A stretch of 39,744 nt of DNA from Candidatus Tantalella remota (GTDB taxonomy: Bacteria; Omnitrophota; Gorgyraeia; Tantalellales; Tantalellaceae), in assembly GCA_030765685.1 (NCBI GenBank), contig JAVCCB010000042.1, positions 1 to 39,744 of the forward strand, given 5' to 3'. Each line of letters opens with the position of its first letter. The first letter of the stretch is position 1. This document shows, one piece after another, positions 1-7,897 of this stretch. A program made the position numbers and the translations under genes. Below the pieces are notes generated by a model, which did not search any database, was not told the DNA's origin, and saw nothing but the letters and a program-made list of their open reading frames with translations.

Positions 1-2
1 AA

Positions 3-470
3 GAAGTGGTCGATTCAGGGTGCAATGTACAGCTTGTAATGGTAGGGGAAGGGCCGGAAGAGAATAATCTTAAAGATCAGATCAGGGATCTGGATCTTGA
101 AGATAAGGTCTTTATAACTCCGGGGGAGGTATCACTGGAACAGTATATGACGCTTTTTGATATTTTTTGTCTGCCATCTATACATGAGGGCCTGGGATTA
201 TCCCTGATGGAGGCCATGGCGGCCGGACGCGCGTGCATAGCGACCAATGTGGGCGGACTGGCGGAACTGATCACGGATGAACAGGACGGCATCCTGATCC
301 CCGTCGCTGACTCGCAGGCATTGGCCGTGGCTGTTAAGCGTCTGGCGGAAGACTTCCCGCTCAGGGAGCGCCTGGCTAATGTCGCGCGCAAGAAAGCTTT
401 TAATAAATTCGCTATAGAAGATAATATAGAGCGCATGATTGAGATGTACAAAGGAGTAGTAGGCACTTAG
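3..470 (+). CDS. GT4-family glycosyltransferase, C-terminal part (5' truncated by window)
   Basis: This is the C-terminal Rossmann half of a GT-B glycosyltransferase of family GT4 (Glycos_transf_1). The reading frame is open to the left edge, so the true start lies outside the window; the GTG at position 6 is only the first possible internal start. Seen in sequence: the donor-nucleotide signature EGLGLSLMEAMA, which is the E-x7-E motif, followed by a GG(L)AELI stretch and a DG-I-L-I-P-V-A-D segment, both usual in GT4 enzymes. By family, it transfers a sugar from a nucleotide-sugar donor. The sugar and acceptor cannot be read from the sequence. The heptosyltransferase-like genes that follow suggest a role in LPS core or another surface glycan (inference). 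Confidence 0.88.
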   Translation, partial: EVVDSGCNVQLVMVGEGPEENNLKDQIRDLDLEDKVFITPGEVSLEQYMTLFDIFCLPSIHEGLGLSLMEAMAAGRACIATNVGGLAELITDEQDGILIPVADSQALAVAVKRLAEDFPLRERLANVARKKAFNKFAIEDNIERMIEMYKGVVGT

Positions 471-514
471 AAGGTACCGGGTATCGGGGAATGGAGAATT
501 GGGAAGAGGGAATA

Positions 515-712
515 GTGAGTGGAATCAAGGAAAAGGGAAAAAGTAAAAGGGAAAACAAGGAGCCCTAAACCAGAACAAGTTCGGTTCAGGGTAAACTCCG
601 CGACGCAGGATCCGCAAGCCGAAGGCGCAGCGAAAAGATATAGGAAGAGGCTGTATATCCAACAAGAAACCTATCCTTTTTCCTTTATCCTTTTTACTTT
701 TTACTTATTTTG
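515..712. repeat. Opposed degenerate heptamer arrays in the 281-bp gap
   Basis: The gap between the GT4 and first GT9 genes holds purine-rich units (AAAAGGG, AAAAAGT) near 522-556 and matching pyrimidine-rich units (CTTTTTC, CTTTATC, CTTTTTA) near 678-712. The two arrays are opposed, like arms of an imperfect inverted repeat about 120 bp apart. The middle has no recognisable gene. A 78-codon ORF crosses the gap but looks like translated repeat. Confidence 0.6.
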
Positions 713-751
713 TGGACAAGGAACTAACCCGGCGAACACAATTGGAAACAA

Positions 752-1774
752 ATGACCGAACCAAAACGAATACTTGTTTTTGAACTGAACTGGATGGGGG
801 ACATATTGTTTTCCTTTCCGTTCCACAGGGCTTTGCGAGAGCGTTTTCCCGATGCGTATATCTGCTGTGTAACGGTGCCCAGATATGTGGAACTGTTCCT
901 CAATAATCCGTGGATAAATTTTGCTCATGTTCTTAGTGATGCCAGGGACATGTTTTCAATAAACGAAAAGATGGCTTTTGTTAAAATGATCAGGAAAGAG
1001 AAATATGATACCTGTTTTTTACTCAAACCATCCAGGACCAAGGCTATGATGGCCGCCTTTGCCGGTATCGGAGAAAGGATCGGTTTTAGTGGTAAAAAAG
1101 GAGCGTTGACAAAAGAAGTAGCACCTCCTTCTAGGGAGATACACAGGGCTGATCAGATACTTTCTCTGGCGGGGGTCGCCGGAGTAAAAGAGGCGAATGG
1201 ATCGTACGTATATTTTGTGACTCCTGAGGATTCTGAAAGAGCGGATAAAGTCCTCAGGCATGCAGGCGGCGGTTCCAGACGGATGGTAGCGCTGAATACA
1301 GGAGGCAACTGGGACGCGAAGAAATGGGCAGGATCGAATTTTATCGAGTTGGCAAAAAAGATACTGGACCGTTTTGATGATGTGGAAATAATGTTTACCG
1401 GCGCCATGAAAGATATGATCACTACACAGGAAATGGTTGCAAGTGTTTCTGATGAGAGATGCTACACCGTGGCGGGAAGAACGGGTCTCAATGAGCTGGC
1501 ATCTCTTTTTAAAAAATGTGAGCTTGTCGTAAGCGCTGATTCGGGCCCGCTGCATCTTGCTTCCGCGACAGGTACCACAACAATAGGCTTATATGGTCCT
1601 ACGTCGCGCAATATCACCGGGCCCAGAGGGGAAGGCAAGAATATCGTCATATCGAAGGATATTGACTGCGAGGTCCCGTGTTATGTCGCGGAATGCGATA
1701 AGGAATTTATGTGTATGAGATCTATTCCCGTTGAAGAGGTCTTCGCGGTGTTGGAGGTAGAGCTTCGGGGGTAG
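752..1774 (+). CDS. GT9 heptosyltransferase-like protein (1)
   Basis: Family GT9 (ADP-heptose:LPS heptosyltransferase type, WaaF/WaaC-like), 340 aa, the usual length. The N-terminal domain opens with RILVFELNWMGDILFSFP, the GT9 acceptor-side glycine loop. The C-terminal domain has NTGGNWDAKKW (compare the family NPGA..KRW) and SADSGPLHLASATG, the donor-binding D-S-G-P-x-H motif. The C-terminus carries the spaced cysteines common in this family (around C-E-V-P-C and C-M-R-S-I). Expected role: transfer of heptose or a related sugar to the LPS inner core on the cytoplasmic face of the inner membrane. Two more GT9 genes follow, so the three probably act in sequence on one glycan (inference). The exact acceptor is unknown. 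The ATG at 752 has only a weak GGAA as ribosome site. Confidence 0.88.
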   Translation: MTEPKRILVFELNWMGDILFSFPFHRALRERFPDAYICCVTVPRYVELFLNNPWINFAHVLSDARDMFSINEKMAFVKMIRKEKYDTCFLLKPSRTKAMMAAFAGIGERIGFSGKKGALTKEVAPPSREIHRADQILSLAGVAGVKEANGSYVYFVTPEDSERADKVLRHAGGGSRRMVALNTGGNWDAKKWAGSNFIELAKKILDRFDDVEIMFTGAMKDMITTQEMVASVSDERCYTVAGRTGLNELASLFKKCELVVSADSGPLHLASATGTTTIGLYGPTSRNITGPRGEGKNIVISKDIDCEVPCYVAECDKEFMCMRSIPVEEVFAVLEVELRG

Positions 1775-1799
1775 AAAGTGCGGTTCTCGGTGCGCGGTG

Positions 1800-1945
1800 G
1801 TTATCAGGGTATCAGGAGATCAGGGACCGGGTGGTGGTCTAAGGTTAAGGTTTTGGAAACTGGTATGGTTTTAGGGCTGTGGTTTTGGTCTGGAACATGA
1901 ACCCTAAAACCTAAAACCTAAAACCAGAGACCATACCAGCTACTA
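1800..1945. repeat. Low-complexity imperfect inverted repeat between GT9 genes
   Basis: The 199-bp gap is made of degenerate short units. ATCAGG-type units (about 8 bp apart) sit near 1803-1828, GGTTAAGG/GGTTTTGG-type units near 1840-1895, and opposed CCTAAAA units (three nearly perfect 7-mers) near 1904-1925. GGTTTTAGGG pairs with AACCCTAAAACC across a short loop. No gene is visible. Confidence 0.6.
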
Positions 1946-1973
1946 AAACCAAAACTATTAACAACAACTAATT

Positions 1974-2948
1974 GTGACAGATATGCGGATAGATAAGTCA
2001 AAAATCAAAAAGATACTGCTGATAACGCTCAGTAATTTGGGAGATATCATACTGACCACTCCCGTCGTGAATAAGCTTCATTCAGAATTTCCGAACGCGG
2101 TTATTGACGTTATGTGCGGAGAGCCCGGCAGGGAAGTGTTCCGGGACCATCCGGCGGTAGGGGCGGTGGATGCGGCACAGAAAATACGCACCTTCAGCGG
2201 GCGAGTTAAACAGACTCTCAGCATCAGAAAAAAGAGATACGATCTCATAATAGACCTTAAGAACCCTCTTACACCTTTCCTGGCGGGTGCCCGTATGCAC
2301 GCGAAGATAACGTTTGATCCTACCGGAGTAAGACATAAGGTCGAAGAGCACCTTTTAAAACTTACGGGGCTGGTTGACGATCCTTTGTCAGATATTAAGT
2401 TCTTTATATCCGTAAAACCGGAGGAGAAGCGATATGCCGACAGTTTTGTGGGTGGCGACTGGAAAAGACTTGTGGTAATGAACCCGGGAGCGAAGAGCCA
2501 TCTCAAAAGGTGGGACGCGTTCAAATTCGCGAAGCTTACTGATATGATAGTCACTGAATTTAAAAGCCGGGTGGTGCTGGTCGGGTGCGATGAGGACAGG
2601 GAGGTGGTCGGAAAAGTGGTATCTTCGGTGACTACGCCTGTCGAAGACCTGTGTTCAAAGACCTCATTGGGAACACTTGCCGGGCTTATGTCCGAGGCGG
2701 ATCTTGTTGTTACCAACGATAGCGCTCCTCTGCATGTGGCAAGCGCCGTGAATGCGCCTACCGTCGCCATTTTCGGACCTTCGGATGAAAAAAAGTACGG
2801 ACCGCTGTCCGAACGGCACATAACAGTGACCCCGGAAGTACCGTGCCGTCCATGCGAAAAGGCTCTTTGTGGTAAGGGGCCCGATGAGGGATGCATCTCG
2901 GACGTGGATATTAAGACGGTCTTTGCGGCGGTAAAAAAATTTTTATAG
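1974..2948 (+). CDS. GT9 heptosyltransferase-like protein (2)
   Basis: Second GT9 family member, 324 aa. The N-terminus KKILLITLSNLGDIILTTPV is the family glycine-loop region. The donor side shows MNPGAKSHLKRW and VVTNDSAPLHVASAVN, and the C-terminus has a four-cysteine cluster (CRPCEKALC...C). The chosen start is GTG 1974; an in-frame ATG at 1983 is equally possible, and neither has a clear Shine-Dalgarno. It lies 11 bp upstream of the macrodomain gene and is probably cotranscribed with it. Predicted role: addition of heptose or another sugar to the LPS core; specificity cannot be assigned. Confidence 0.88.
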   Translation: MTDMRIDKSKIKKILLITLSNLGDIILTTPVVNKLHSEFPNAVIDVMCGEPGREVFRDHPAVGAVDAAQKIRTFSGRVKQTLSIRKKRYDLIIDLKNPLTPFLAGARMHAKITFDPTGVRHKVEEHLLKLTGLVDDPLSDIKFFISVKPEEKRYADSFVGGDWKRLVVMNPGAKSHLKRWDAFKFAKLTDMIVTEFKSRVVLVGCDEDREVVGKVVSSVTTPVEDLCSKTSLGTLAGLMSEADLVVTNDSAPLHVASAVNAPTVAIFGPSDEKKYGPLSERHITVTPEVPCRPCEKALCGKGPDEGCISDVDIKTVFAAVKKFL

Positions 2949-2959
2949 GCGAACAAGCC

Positions 2960-3463
2960 ATGGGTAAGATAGTCATAAAACAGGGGAACATCACTACCGA
3001 AAAGGTAGAGGCAATAGTGAACGCCGCAAATACCCGTCTCGCGGGGGGTGGTGGCGTCGACGGCGCTATACAGGCCGCGGCCGGGCCTTCGGTCCTGGAG
3101 GAATGTAAAAGAATAGGACGCTGCAGAACGGGAGAGGCGGTTATAACCGAAGCCGGAGAGCTTTACACAAAAAAGATCATACATACTCCCGGCCCCGTAT
3201 GGAACGGCGGAAAGTCCGGAGAGACGGAGCTCTTGAGGTCCTGCTATGAAAACAGTTTTGAGATCGCCAGGAGTAACGGCCTTAAGACGATAGCGTTCCC
3301 CGCTATAAGCACCGGTGTTTACAGGTATCCGCTTGAAGAAGCGACAAAGATAGCAATAAGGACAGGAATGGAATACATCGACGATTTTGACGAGATAGTA
3401 TACGTCTGTTTCTCCCCGGGTGACTTTGAAGTATATAAACGTATATACGAGGAACTAAAGTAG
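2960..3463 (+). CDS. Macrodomain protein (ADP-ribose binding / O-acetyl-ADP-ribose deacetylase type)
   Basis: Single macrodomain, 167 aa, about the size of bacterial YmdB-type proteins. Seen: KIVIKQGNITTEKVEAIVNAAN (the GDIT/VNAAN region), GGGGVDGAIQ (phosphate loop) and PAISTGVYRYPLEEA (distal ribose loop). These are the hallmarks of macrodomains that bind ADP-ribose and hydrolyse O-acetyl-ADP-ribose or remove ADP-ribose from targets. It lies 11 bp after one GT9 gene and only 4 bp before another, so it is embedded in a surface-sugar operon. A link to ADP-heptose chemistry is only speculation; translational coupling by position is more likely. Confidence 0.92.
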   Translation: MGKIVIKQGNITTEKVEAIVNAANTRLAGGGGVDGAIQAAAGPSVLEECKRIGRCRTGEAVITEAGELYTKKIIHTPGPVWNGGKSGETELLRSCYENSFEIARSNGLKTIAFPAISTGVYRYPLEEATKIAIRTGMEYIDDFDEIVYVCFSPGDFEVYKRIYEELK

Positions 3464-3467
3464 AGCA

Positions 3468-4547
3468 ATGTCAGACAAAGAACTGAATACTAAATACAAA
3501 ATACTAAATACAAAATTGGTGCCCAAACGCATCCTGATAACCCGAACAGACCGTCTTGGAGACGTGGTCCTTTCCACACCGGTAATAAAACATATGCGCA
3601 AATTGTTTCCGGATGCCTACATAGCGTTTATGGTACAACCGTCCAACAGGGAAGTCGTTATTAACAATCCGCATCTTGATGAAGTCATCGTCTATGACAA
3701 ATGCCGGAAACAGAAAAGCCTTTGGAGCACGGTCAGGTTCGCGCTAAGCCTGAAAAAGAAAAATTTTGATACAGCCATAGCATTGCATCCCACCAACAGG
3801 GTGCATATCATGATGTTCGCGGCGGGGATACCAAGGCGCATAGGGTACGACCGGAAGTTACCGTGGTTATTGACGGAGAGGGTGGCACACAAAAAACAGG
3901 CGGGAACAAAACACGAAGTGGATTTCAATCTCGATCTTTTGGAGAGCTCGGGGTTCGATATATCTCAAACTGAAAGAACACCGTATATGGAGACTTCGGA
4001 GAACGACAAGCGCGTGATAGATTCGGTGATGAAGGACCACGGGCTGAAGGACAATATCATAGCGATCCACGCCGGAGCAAGCTGCCCGTCAAAAAGATGG
4101 GCGCCTGAGAATTTCGCCGCGGTTGCGGATAAGCTGACTGAAAAATACGGTTCAAAAATAGTCTTTGTCGGAGGAGATGAAACGTCCGAGTTTAGCCGAG
4201 CCGCTATAGCTGGAATGAGAACAAAGGCTACGGATCTTACGGGTATGCTTCAGGTTGGGGAACTCGCGGAACTTCTTTCGAGATGCCGCGGGTTCGTATC
4301 AAACGATTCGGGGCCGGTCCACGTCGCGGTGTCGGTGAAAACTCCCGTTGTAGCCATTTTCGGAAGGAATGATCCGGGACTTTCACCCAGGAGGTGGGGG
4401 CCGCTGGGTTCGGAAAGCGCTGTTTTACACAAAGATCCTGGCTGTGGGAAGTGCCTGGCACATAACTGTGAGAAAGAATTCGCGTGCCTGAAAGCGATCA
4501 CGCCGGAAGATGTTCTCTCCGCGGCACAGGAGAACTTCGGGGAATGA
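3468..4547 (+). CDS. GT9 heptosyltransferase-like protein (3), N-terminus from repeat DNA
   Basis: Third GT9 family protein, 359 aa as drawn. The conserved domain begins at VPKRILITRTDRLGDVVLSTP. The donor side has HAGASCPSKRWAPENF and VSNDSGPVHVAVSV, and the C-terminal cysteine cluster is GCGKCLAHNC...C. The first 17 residues are encoded by an AATACTA/AATACAA heptamer array, the same repeat type found in many gaps here. Translation may start at ATG 3468, where GAGGA is nearby in the end of the macrodomain gene, or after the array at TTG 3516 or GTG 3519. Role as for the two neighbouring GT9 genes: a sugar transfer in LPS core assembly. Confidence 0.87.
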   Translation: MSDKELNTKYKILNTKLVPKRILITRTDRLGDVVLSTPVIKHMRKLFPDAYIAFMVQPSNREVVINNPHLDEVIVYDKCRKQKSLWSTVRFALSLKKKNFDTAIALHPTNRVHIMMFAAGIPRRIGYDRKLPWLLTERVAHKKQAGTKHEVDFNLDLLESSGFDISQTERTPYMETSENDKRVIDSVMKDHGLKDNIIAIHAGASCPSKRWAPENFAAVADKLTEKYGSKIVFVGGDETSEFSRAAIAGMRTKATDLTGMLQVGELAELLSRCRGFVSNDSGPVHVAVSVKTPVVAIFGRNDPGLSPRRWGPLGSESAVLHKDPGCGKCLAHNCEKEFACLKAITPEDVLSAAQENFGE

Positions 4548-4579
4548 TAGTTTTTCGGAGGCATGCGGGAATAGCGCGC

Positions 4580-4608
4580 TTGCGGCAGGACCCTAAAACG
4601 ACTATAAT
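4580..4608 (+). promoter_or_regulatory. Sigma70-type promoter of trxA
   Basis: TTGCGG at 4580-4585, a 17-bp spacer and a perfect TATAAT at 4603-4608. Transcription would start near 4615, about 33 nt before the trxA ATG, and an AGGAG ribosome site lies in between. Pattern match only. Confidence 0.65.
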
Positions 4609-4647
4609 GTAAAAGTCAGAAGTGATATTAATCAAAGGAGAGCAAAT

Positions 4648-4977
4648 ATGGAAGAAAAACACGAAATCAACGTTAATGACAGTAATTTTAAAGAGGAAGT
4701 AATAGACGCTTCTCTTCTGGTACTGGTAGATTTCTGGGCGGAATGGTGTGGTCCGTGTCGTATGGTCGCTCCCATGATAGAAGAGATCGCACAGGAGTAT
4801 TCCGGAAAGATCAAAGTGTGTAAACTTAATGTGGAAGAGGGGCCGCAAACTGCCTCTATCTATGGTGTTATGAATATTCCTACTTTGATGATGTTCAAAG
4901 GAGGAGAGGTAAAGGACAAGATCATAGGGGCTGTGGGGAAAGACAGCATCACTGCTAAGATAAACGATTTTATTTAA
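4648..4977 (+). CDS. trxA: Thioredoxin
   Basis: Thioredoxin of 109 aa, the standard single-domain length. The active site WAEWCGPCRM places the redox cysteines at residues 34 and 37, and the cis-proline loop is MNIPTLMMF. It is a cytoplasmic dithiol reductant for ribonucleotide reductase and other disulfide enzymes; it could also reduce the ArsC-like protein encoded at 31.7 kb (inference). The gene is flanked by its own promoter upstream and a strong terminator downstream, so it appears to be a single-gene transcription unit. Start ATG 4648 follows AAGGAGAGC at good spacing. Confidence 0.97.
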   Translation: MEEKHEINVNDSNFKEEVIDASLLVLVDFWAEWCGPCRMVAPMIEEIAQEYSGKIKVCKLNVEEGPQTASIYGVMNIPTLMMFKGGEVKDKIIGAVGKDSITAKINDFI

Positions 4978-5002
4978 AGAAGTTAGGTAATGATCGCGAC
5001 TG

Positions 5003-5050
5003 GCGGTCCCGGCGCGGATATATGTCCGAAAATGCCGGGACCGCTTGTTT
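5003..5050 (+). terminator. Intrinsic terminator after trxA
   Basis: Perfect 11-bp stem GCGGTCCCGGC (5003-5013) with GCCGGGACCGC (5034-5044), then TTGTTT. The 20-nt loop holds a smaller CGGA/TCCG pairing. Confidence 0.8.
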
Positions 5051-5083
5051 CATGAAGGGCCTTCACCAATATTCTTATTGAAA

Positions 5084-5113
5084 TTGACATCCCCGTGAAA
5101 TACATGCTAAAAT
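5084..5113 (+). promoter_or_regulatory. Promoter of the heptose-kinase/Kdo operon
   Basis: Consensus TTGACA at 5084-5089, an 18-bp spacer and TAAAAT at 5108-5113, with TG one base before the -10 (extended -10). It directly follows the trxA terminator and gives a leader of about 85 nt. It probably drives the hldA-kds genes and perhaps further. Confidence 0.7.
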
Positions 5114-5204
5114 ACCCGCATAGCGTATAAAGTAATATTATATGGGTGTTAGTATCCTGCCGTTCAGAGAGTTTTTAATAAAGACATAAGAGGAGGGGTA
5201 AGAG

Positions 5205-6212
5205 TTGAAGCAGTATAAATATTCCAGCCTGGCAAATATCATAAAAAAGTTTAAGAACAAGAAGCTTATGGTCATAGGAGATCTCCTTCTGGACCAGTTC
5301 ATATGGGGAGATGTATCCCGCATATCTCCGGAAGCTCCCGTTCCTGTTGTATGGGTCCGGAAAGAGGAATTTATGCCCGGTGGCGCCTGTAATGTTGCCA
5401 ATAACCTTGCCGAGCTGGGCGCGGATGTGTCTATAGTGGGAGTAGTCGGCGCCGACGAGAAAGCCGATATATTGAGGACGCAGCTTAGCAAGAGGAACAT
5501 CTCCATAGAGGGAGTGATATCCGACTCAGAAAGGCCGACCATACTTAAGACGAGAGTCATAGCTCATAATCAGCAGGTAGTCAGGATAGACAGGGAGGAT
5601 TTGAATACCCTTAGAAGAAAACGACAGGTCAAGATAATCGATTACGTAAGGGATAATATACGTAACGTCGACGGTATAATCCTGGAGGATTATGGCAAAG
5701 GCGTGATAACGTCGTTTCTTCTGGAGAAGATCATGCCTGTAGCCAAAAAATATAAAAAGATGGTCGCGGTGGATCCCAAGGAAGACCATTTTTCTTTCTA
5801 TAAGGGAGTGAACGTTATAACACCCAACCATCATGAGGCCGCCAGGGCAGTAGGGTTCCCCCTGAACGATCCGGTATCCCGGAAAAAAGCGGGAGAGCAG
5901 CTTCTCCGGAAACTTAAGGCCCAGGTCATTTTACTCACTTTGGGAGAAGAAGGGATGATGGTGTTCGAAAAAGGAAAACCAGCCCGGAAGATATCTACTC
6001 TGGCACAGGAAGTATTCGATGTGTCCGGCGCCGGGGATACGGTCATTGCCACGTACACATTATCTGTCATAAGCGGCGCGTCACCTCTAATAGCCGCGCA
6101 TATAGCCAACTGCGCGGCGGGTATTGTGGTAGGCAAGGTAGGAGTGGCCACGGTGAAAAAAGAAGAACTTTTGAGCAGGTTGAAACTCGAGATAAAGAAG
6201 GTGGGAAAATGA
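5205..6212 (+). CDS. hldA: D-glycero-beta-D-manno-heptose-7-phosphate kinase (RfaE domain I type)
   Basis: PfkB/ribokinase-family sugar kinase, 335 aa. Seen: GDLLLDQFIWGDVSRISPEAP with the following PGGACNVANNLAELGA (substrate-binding region typical of RfaE/HldA), DPKEDHF..Y..VNVITPNHHE, and the catalytic VFDVSGAGDTVIATYTL (GAGD anion hole and base). It phosphorylates heptose-7-phosphate at C1 on the route to ADP-heptose. The length covers only the kinase domain; the nucleotidyltransferase half found in fused HldE is missing and would have to be encoded elsewhere. Start is TTG 5205, supported by AGGAGGGG 6-7 bp upstream; no closer in-frame ATG has a ribosome site. It overlaps kdsB by 4 bp (ATGA), so the two are translationally coupled. 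Confidence 0.9.
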   Translation: MKQYKYSSLANIIKKFKNKKLMVIGDLLLDQFIWGDVSRISPEAPVPVVWVRKEEFMPGGACNVANNLAELGADVSIVGVVGADEKADILRTQLSKRNISIEGVISDSERPTILKTRVIAHNQQVVRIDREDLNTLRRKRQVKIIDYVRDNIRNVDGIILEDYGKGVITSFLLEKIMPVAKKYKKMVAVDPKEDHFSFYKGVNVITPNHHEAARAVGFPLNDPVSRKKAGEQLLRKLKAQVILLTLGEEGMMVFEKGKPARKISTLAQEVFDVSGAGDTVIATYTLSVISGASPLIAAHIANCAAGIVVGKVGVATVKKEELLSRLKLEIKKVGK

Positions 6213-6991
6213 AGATAGTAGCTGTTATCCCGGCAAGGTGGAGATCCACGAGACTCAAAGGTAAAGTGCTGGCGGATATAAACGGCAAGCCCATGGTGCA
6301 GCATGTCTGGGAGAGAGTAAGCCGCGCTCATGAGGTGGACGAGGTCGTTGTGGCGGTAGACCGGGAAAGAGTTCAGAAAGCGGTAGAGGCTTTCGGAGGC
6401 AAGGCAGTGTACACATCTCCGGAACAGCCCTCGGGGACGGACAGGATAGCGGAAGTGGCCAACTCTATAGACGCCGATGTGTATATAAACATACAGGCGG
6501 ACGAACCTCTTGTTCACCCCCTGATGGTGGACGAACTCGCGCAGGTGTTTCAATATGAGCGTAACATACAGATGGCCACTCTCATCAAACGCATACATAA
6601 GAGAGACGAGATCTCCGATCCCAATGTCGTAAAATGTGTGGTGGACAGAAAAGGGTTCGCGCTTTATTTTTCAAGAAGTCCTATCCCGTATGTGCGCGAT
6701 GATGAAGGGCAGGATAGCTCCGAGGGGCAGCACCCGGGCGATATAAGCGGAAGATATTTCAAGCATGTAGGCATATATGCCTACACAAAGGATTTTATTT
6801 TTACCTACACCAATCTTCCTAAATCGACGCTGGAGTCCGATGAGAAGCTTGAACAGCTGAGGGTACTTGAGCACGGATACAAGATCAGAACGGTAGAAAC
6901 AAGATATGATACCATCGGTGTCGATACGCAGGAAGACCTTGAGACGGTACGGGGGATATTAGCGCAAGGTGAAGGCACAGATAAGGTTTAG
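6209..6991 (+). CDS. kdsB: 3-deoxy-manno-octulosonate cytidylyltransferase (CMP-Kdo synthetase)
   Basis: KdsB activates Kdo with CTP to give CMP-Kdo, the donor for LPS inner core synthesis. 260 aa, normal length. Seen: VIPARWRSTRLKGKVLADINGKPM (nucleotide-binding N-terminus), SGTDRIAEVA, INIQADEPLV, YFSRSPIPYVR and GYKIRTVETRYDTIGVDTQEDLE. Two usual family details differ: the common RLPGKPL reads RLKGKVL and the common QGDEP reads QADEP. The catalytic Arg and Lys positions remain. First of four consecutive Kdo genes; the start overlaps the kinase stop by 4 bp. Confidence 0.95.
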   Translation: MKIVAVIPARWRSTRLKGKVLADINGKPMVQHVWERVSRAHEVDEVVVAVDRERVQKAVEAFGGKAVYTSPEQPSGTDRIAEVANSIDADVYINIQADEPLVHPLMVDELAQVFQYERNIQMATLIKRIHKRDEISDPNVVKCVVDRKGFALYFSRSPIPYVRDDEGQDSSEGQHPGDISGRYFKHVGIYAYTKDFIFTYTNLPKSTLESDEKLEQLRVLEHGYKIRTVETRYDTIGVDTQEDLETVRGILAQGEGTDKV

Positions 6992-7045
6992 ATTTAGGTT
7001 AAGGTTAAGAACCGATCTCAATCCCAATCTTAACCTTAATCTCAA
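6984..7045. repeat. GGTTAA-type hexamer inverted array between kdsB and kdsA
   Basis: Units GGTTTA, GATTTA and GGTTAA (6985-7009) face TCTTAACC and TTAATC units (7027-7043), forming an imperfect hairpin. The kdsB stop codon (6989-6991) lies inside the first unit. Confidence 0.6.
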
Positions 7046-7069
7046 ACGGTAGTTATATTGGAGAATAAT

Positions 7070-7897
7070 ATGGATACCAAGAAAGTGAAAATAGGGAACA
7101 TTACGGTAGGCGGAGGGGGTCCCCTGGTACTGATAGCGGGGCCGTGCGTGATGGAGTCCGCCGACAGCGTGCTAAGGCACGCTGAGAAGATAAAAGAAGT
7201 GGCAGGCAAAGCTGGTGTGCCGTTCGTTTTCAAGGCCAGCTATGATAAGGCGAATCGGTCGTCCTCGGAGTCTTTCCGGGGCCCGGGGATAGAGGAAGGC
7301 CTTAAGATCCTTTCTCAGGTGAAGAATGACCTGGGCCTACCTGTCTTAAGCGACGTTCACAGTGTATGCGAAGTTGAGCAAGCCGCCGAAGTCCTGGATG
7401 TTTTGCAGATACCCGCTTTCTTGTGCAGGCAGACCGATCTGGTGGTCGAAGCCGCAAAAAAAGCGAAAGCTTTGAATATTAAGAAGGGGCAGTTCATGTC
7501 GCCGCAGGAAATGAGCAATGTGGTAGGCAAGGTCGAATCCGCGGGAGGTGAGAACCTTCTCCTTACGGAGAGAGGCACATTTTTTGGTTACAACATGCTA
7601 GTAAACGATTTCAGGGCGCTGGAGATCATGAGAGGAACGGGGTATCCGGTAGTGTACGATGCCACACATTCGGTACAGATGCCGGGAGGTAAGGGGACAG
7701 TTTCCGGAGGCCAGTCGGAATTTGTCATACCTCTTTCCAGGGCAGCGGTTGCCATAGGTTGTGACGCATTGTTCCTTGAAGTTCATGAAGAACCGGCGAA
7801 AGCTAAAAGCGATGGCCCTAATATGCTTGACTTTAAGGGGCTTGAAGAATGTCTTGAGCAGGTAAAAAAAATAGAAAAGGCGGTTAGGAAAAAATGA
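7070..7897 (+). CDS. kdsA: 3-deoxy-8-phosphooctulonate synthase (Kdo-8-P synthase), metal-dependent class
   Basis: KdsA condenses arabinose-5-phosphate with phosphoenolpyruvate to Kdo-8-phosphate. 275 aa from ATG 7070, which has GGAG 6 bp upstream; the upstream TTG at 7058 is in frame but lies before that ribosome site. Seen: LIAGPCVMES, FKASYDKANRSS, FRGPGIEEGL, DVHSVCE, QIPAFLCRQTDL, LLTERGTFFGYNMLVNDFR, DATHSVQMPGG and FLEVHEEP..A.SDGPN. The cysteine at residue 26 (AGPC) occupies the position that is a metal ligand in Aquifex-type enzymes and Asn in E. coli, so this should be the divalent-metal-dependent class. The stop overlaps kdsD by 4 bp. Confidence 0.96.
   Translation: MDTKKVKIGNITVGGGGPLVLIAGPCVMESADSVLRHAEKIKEVAGKAGVPFVFKASYDKANRSSSESFRGPGIEEGLKILSQVKNDLGLPVLSDVHSVCEVEQAAEVLDVLQIPAFLCRQTDLVVEAAKKAKALNIKKGQFMSPQEMSNVVGKVESAGGENLLLTERGTFFGYNMLVNDFRALEIMRGTGYPVVYDATHSVQMPGGKGTVSGGQSEFVIPLSRAAVAIGCDALFLEVHEEPAKAKSDGPNMLDFKGLEECLEQVKKIEKAVRKK

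Noticed and set aside
519..755. 78-codon ORF between the GT4 and GT9 genes
   Set aside because: Its sequence is translated low-complexity repeat, it has no ribosome site or recognisable domain, and it overlaps the GT9 start.
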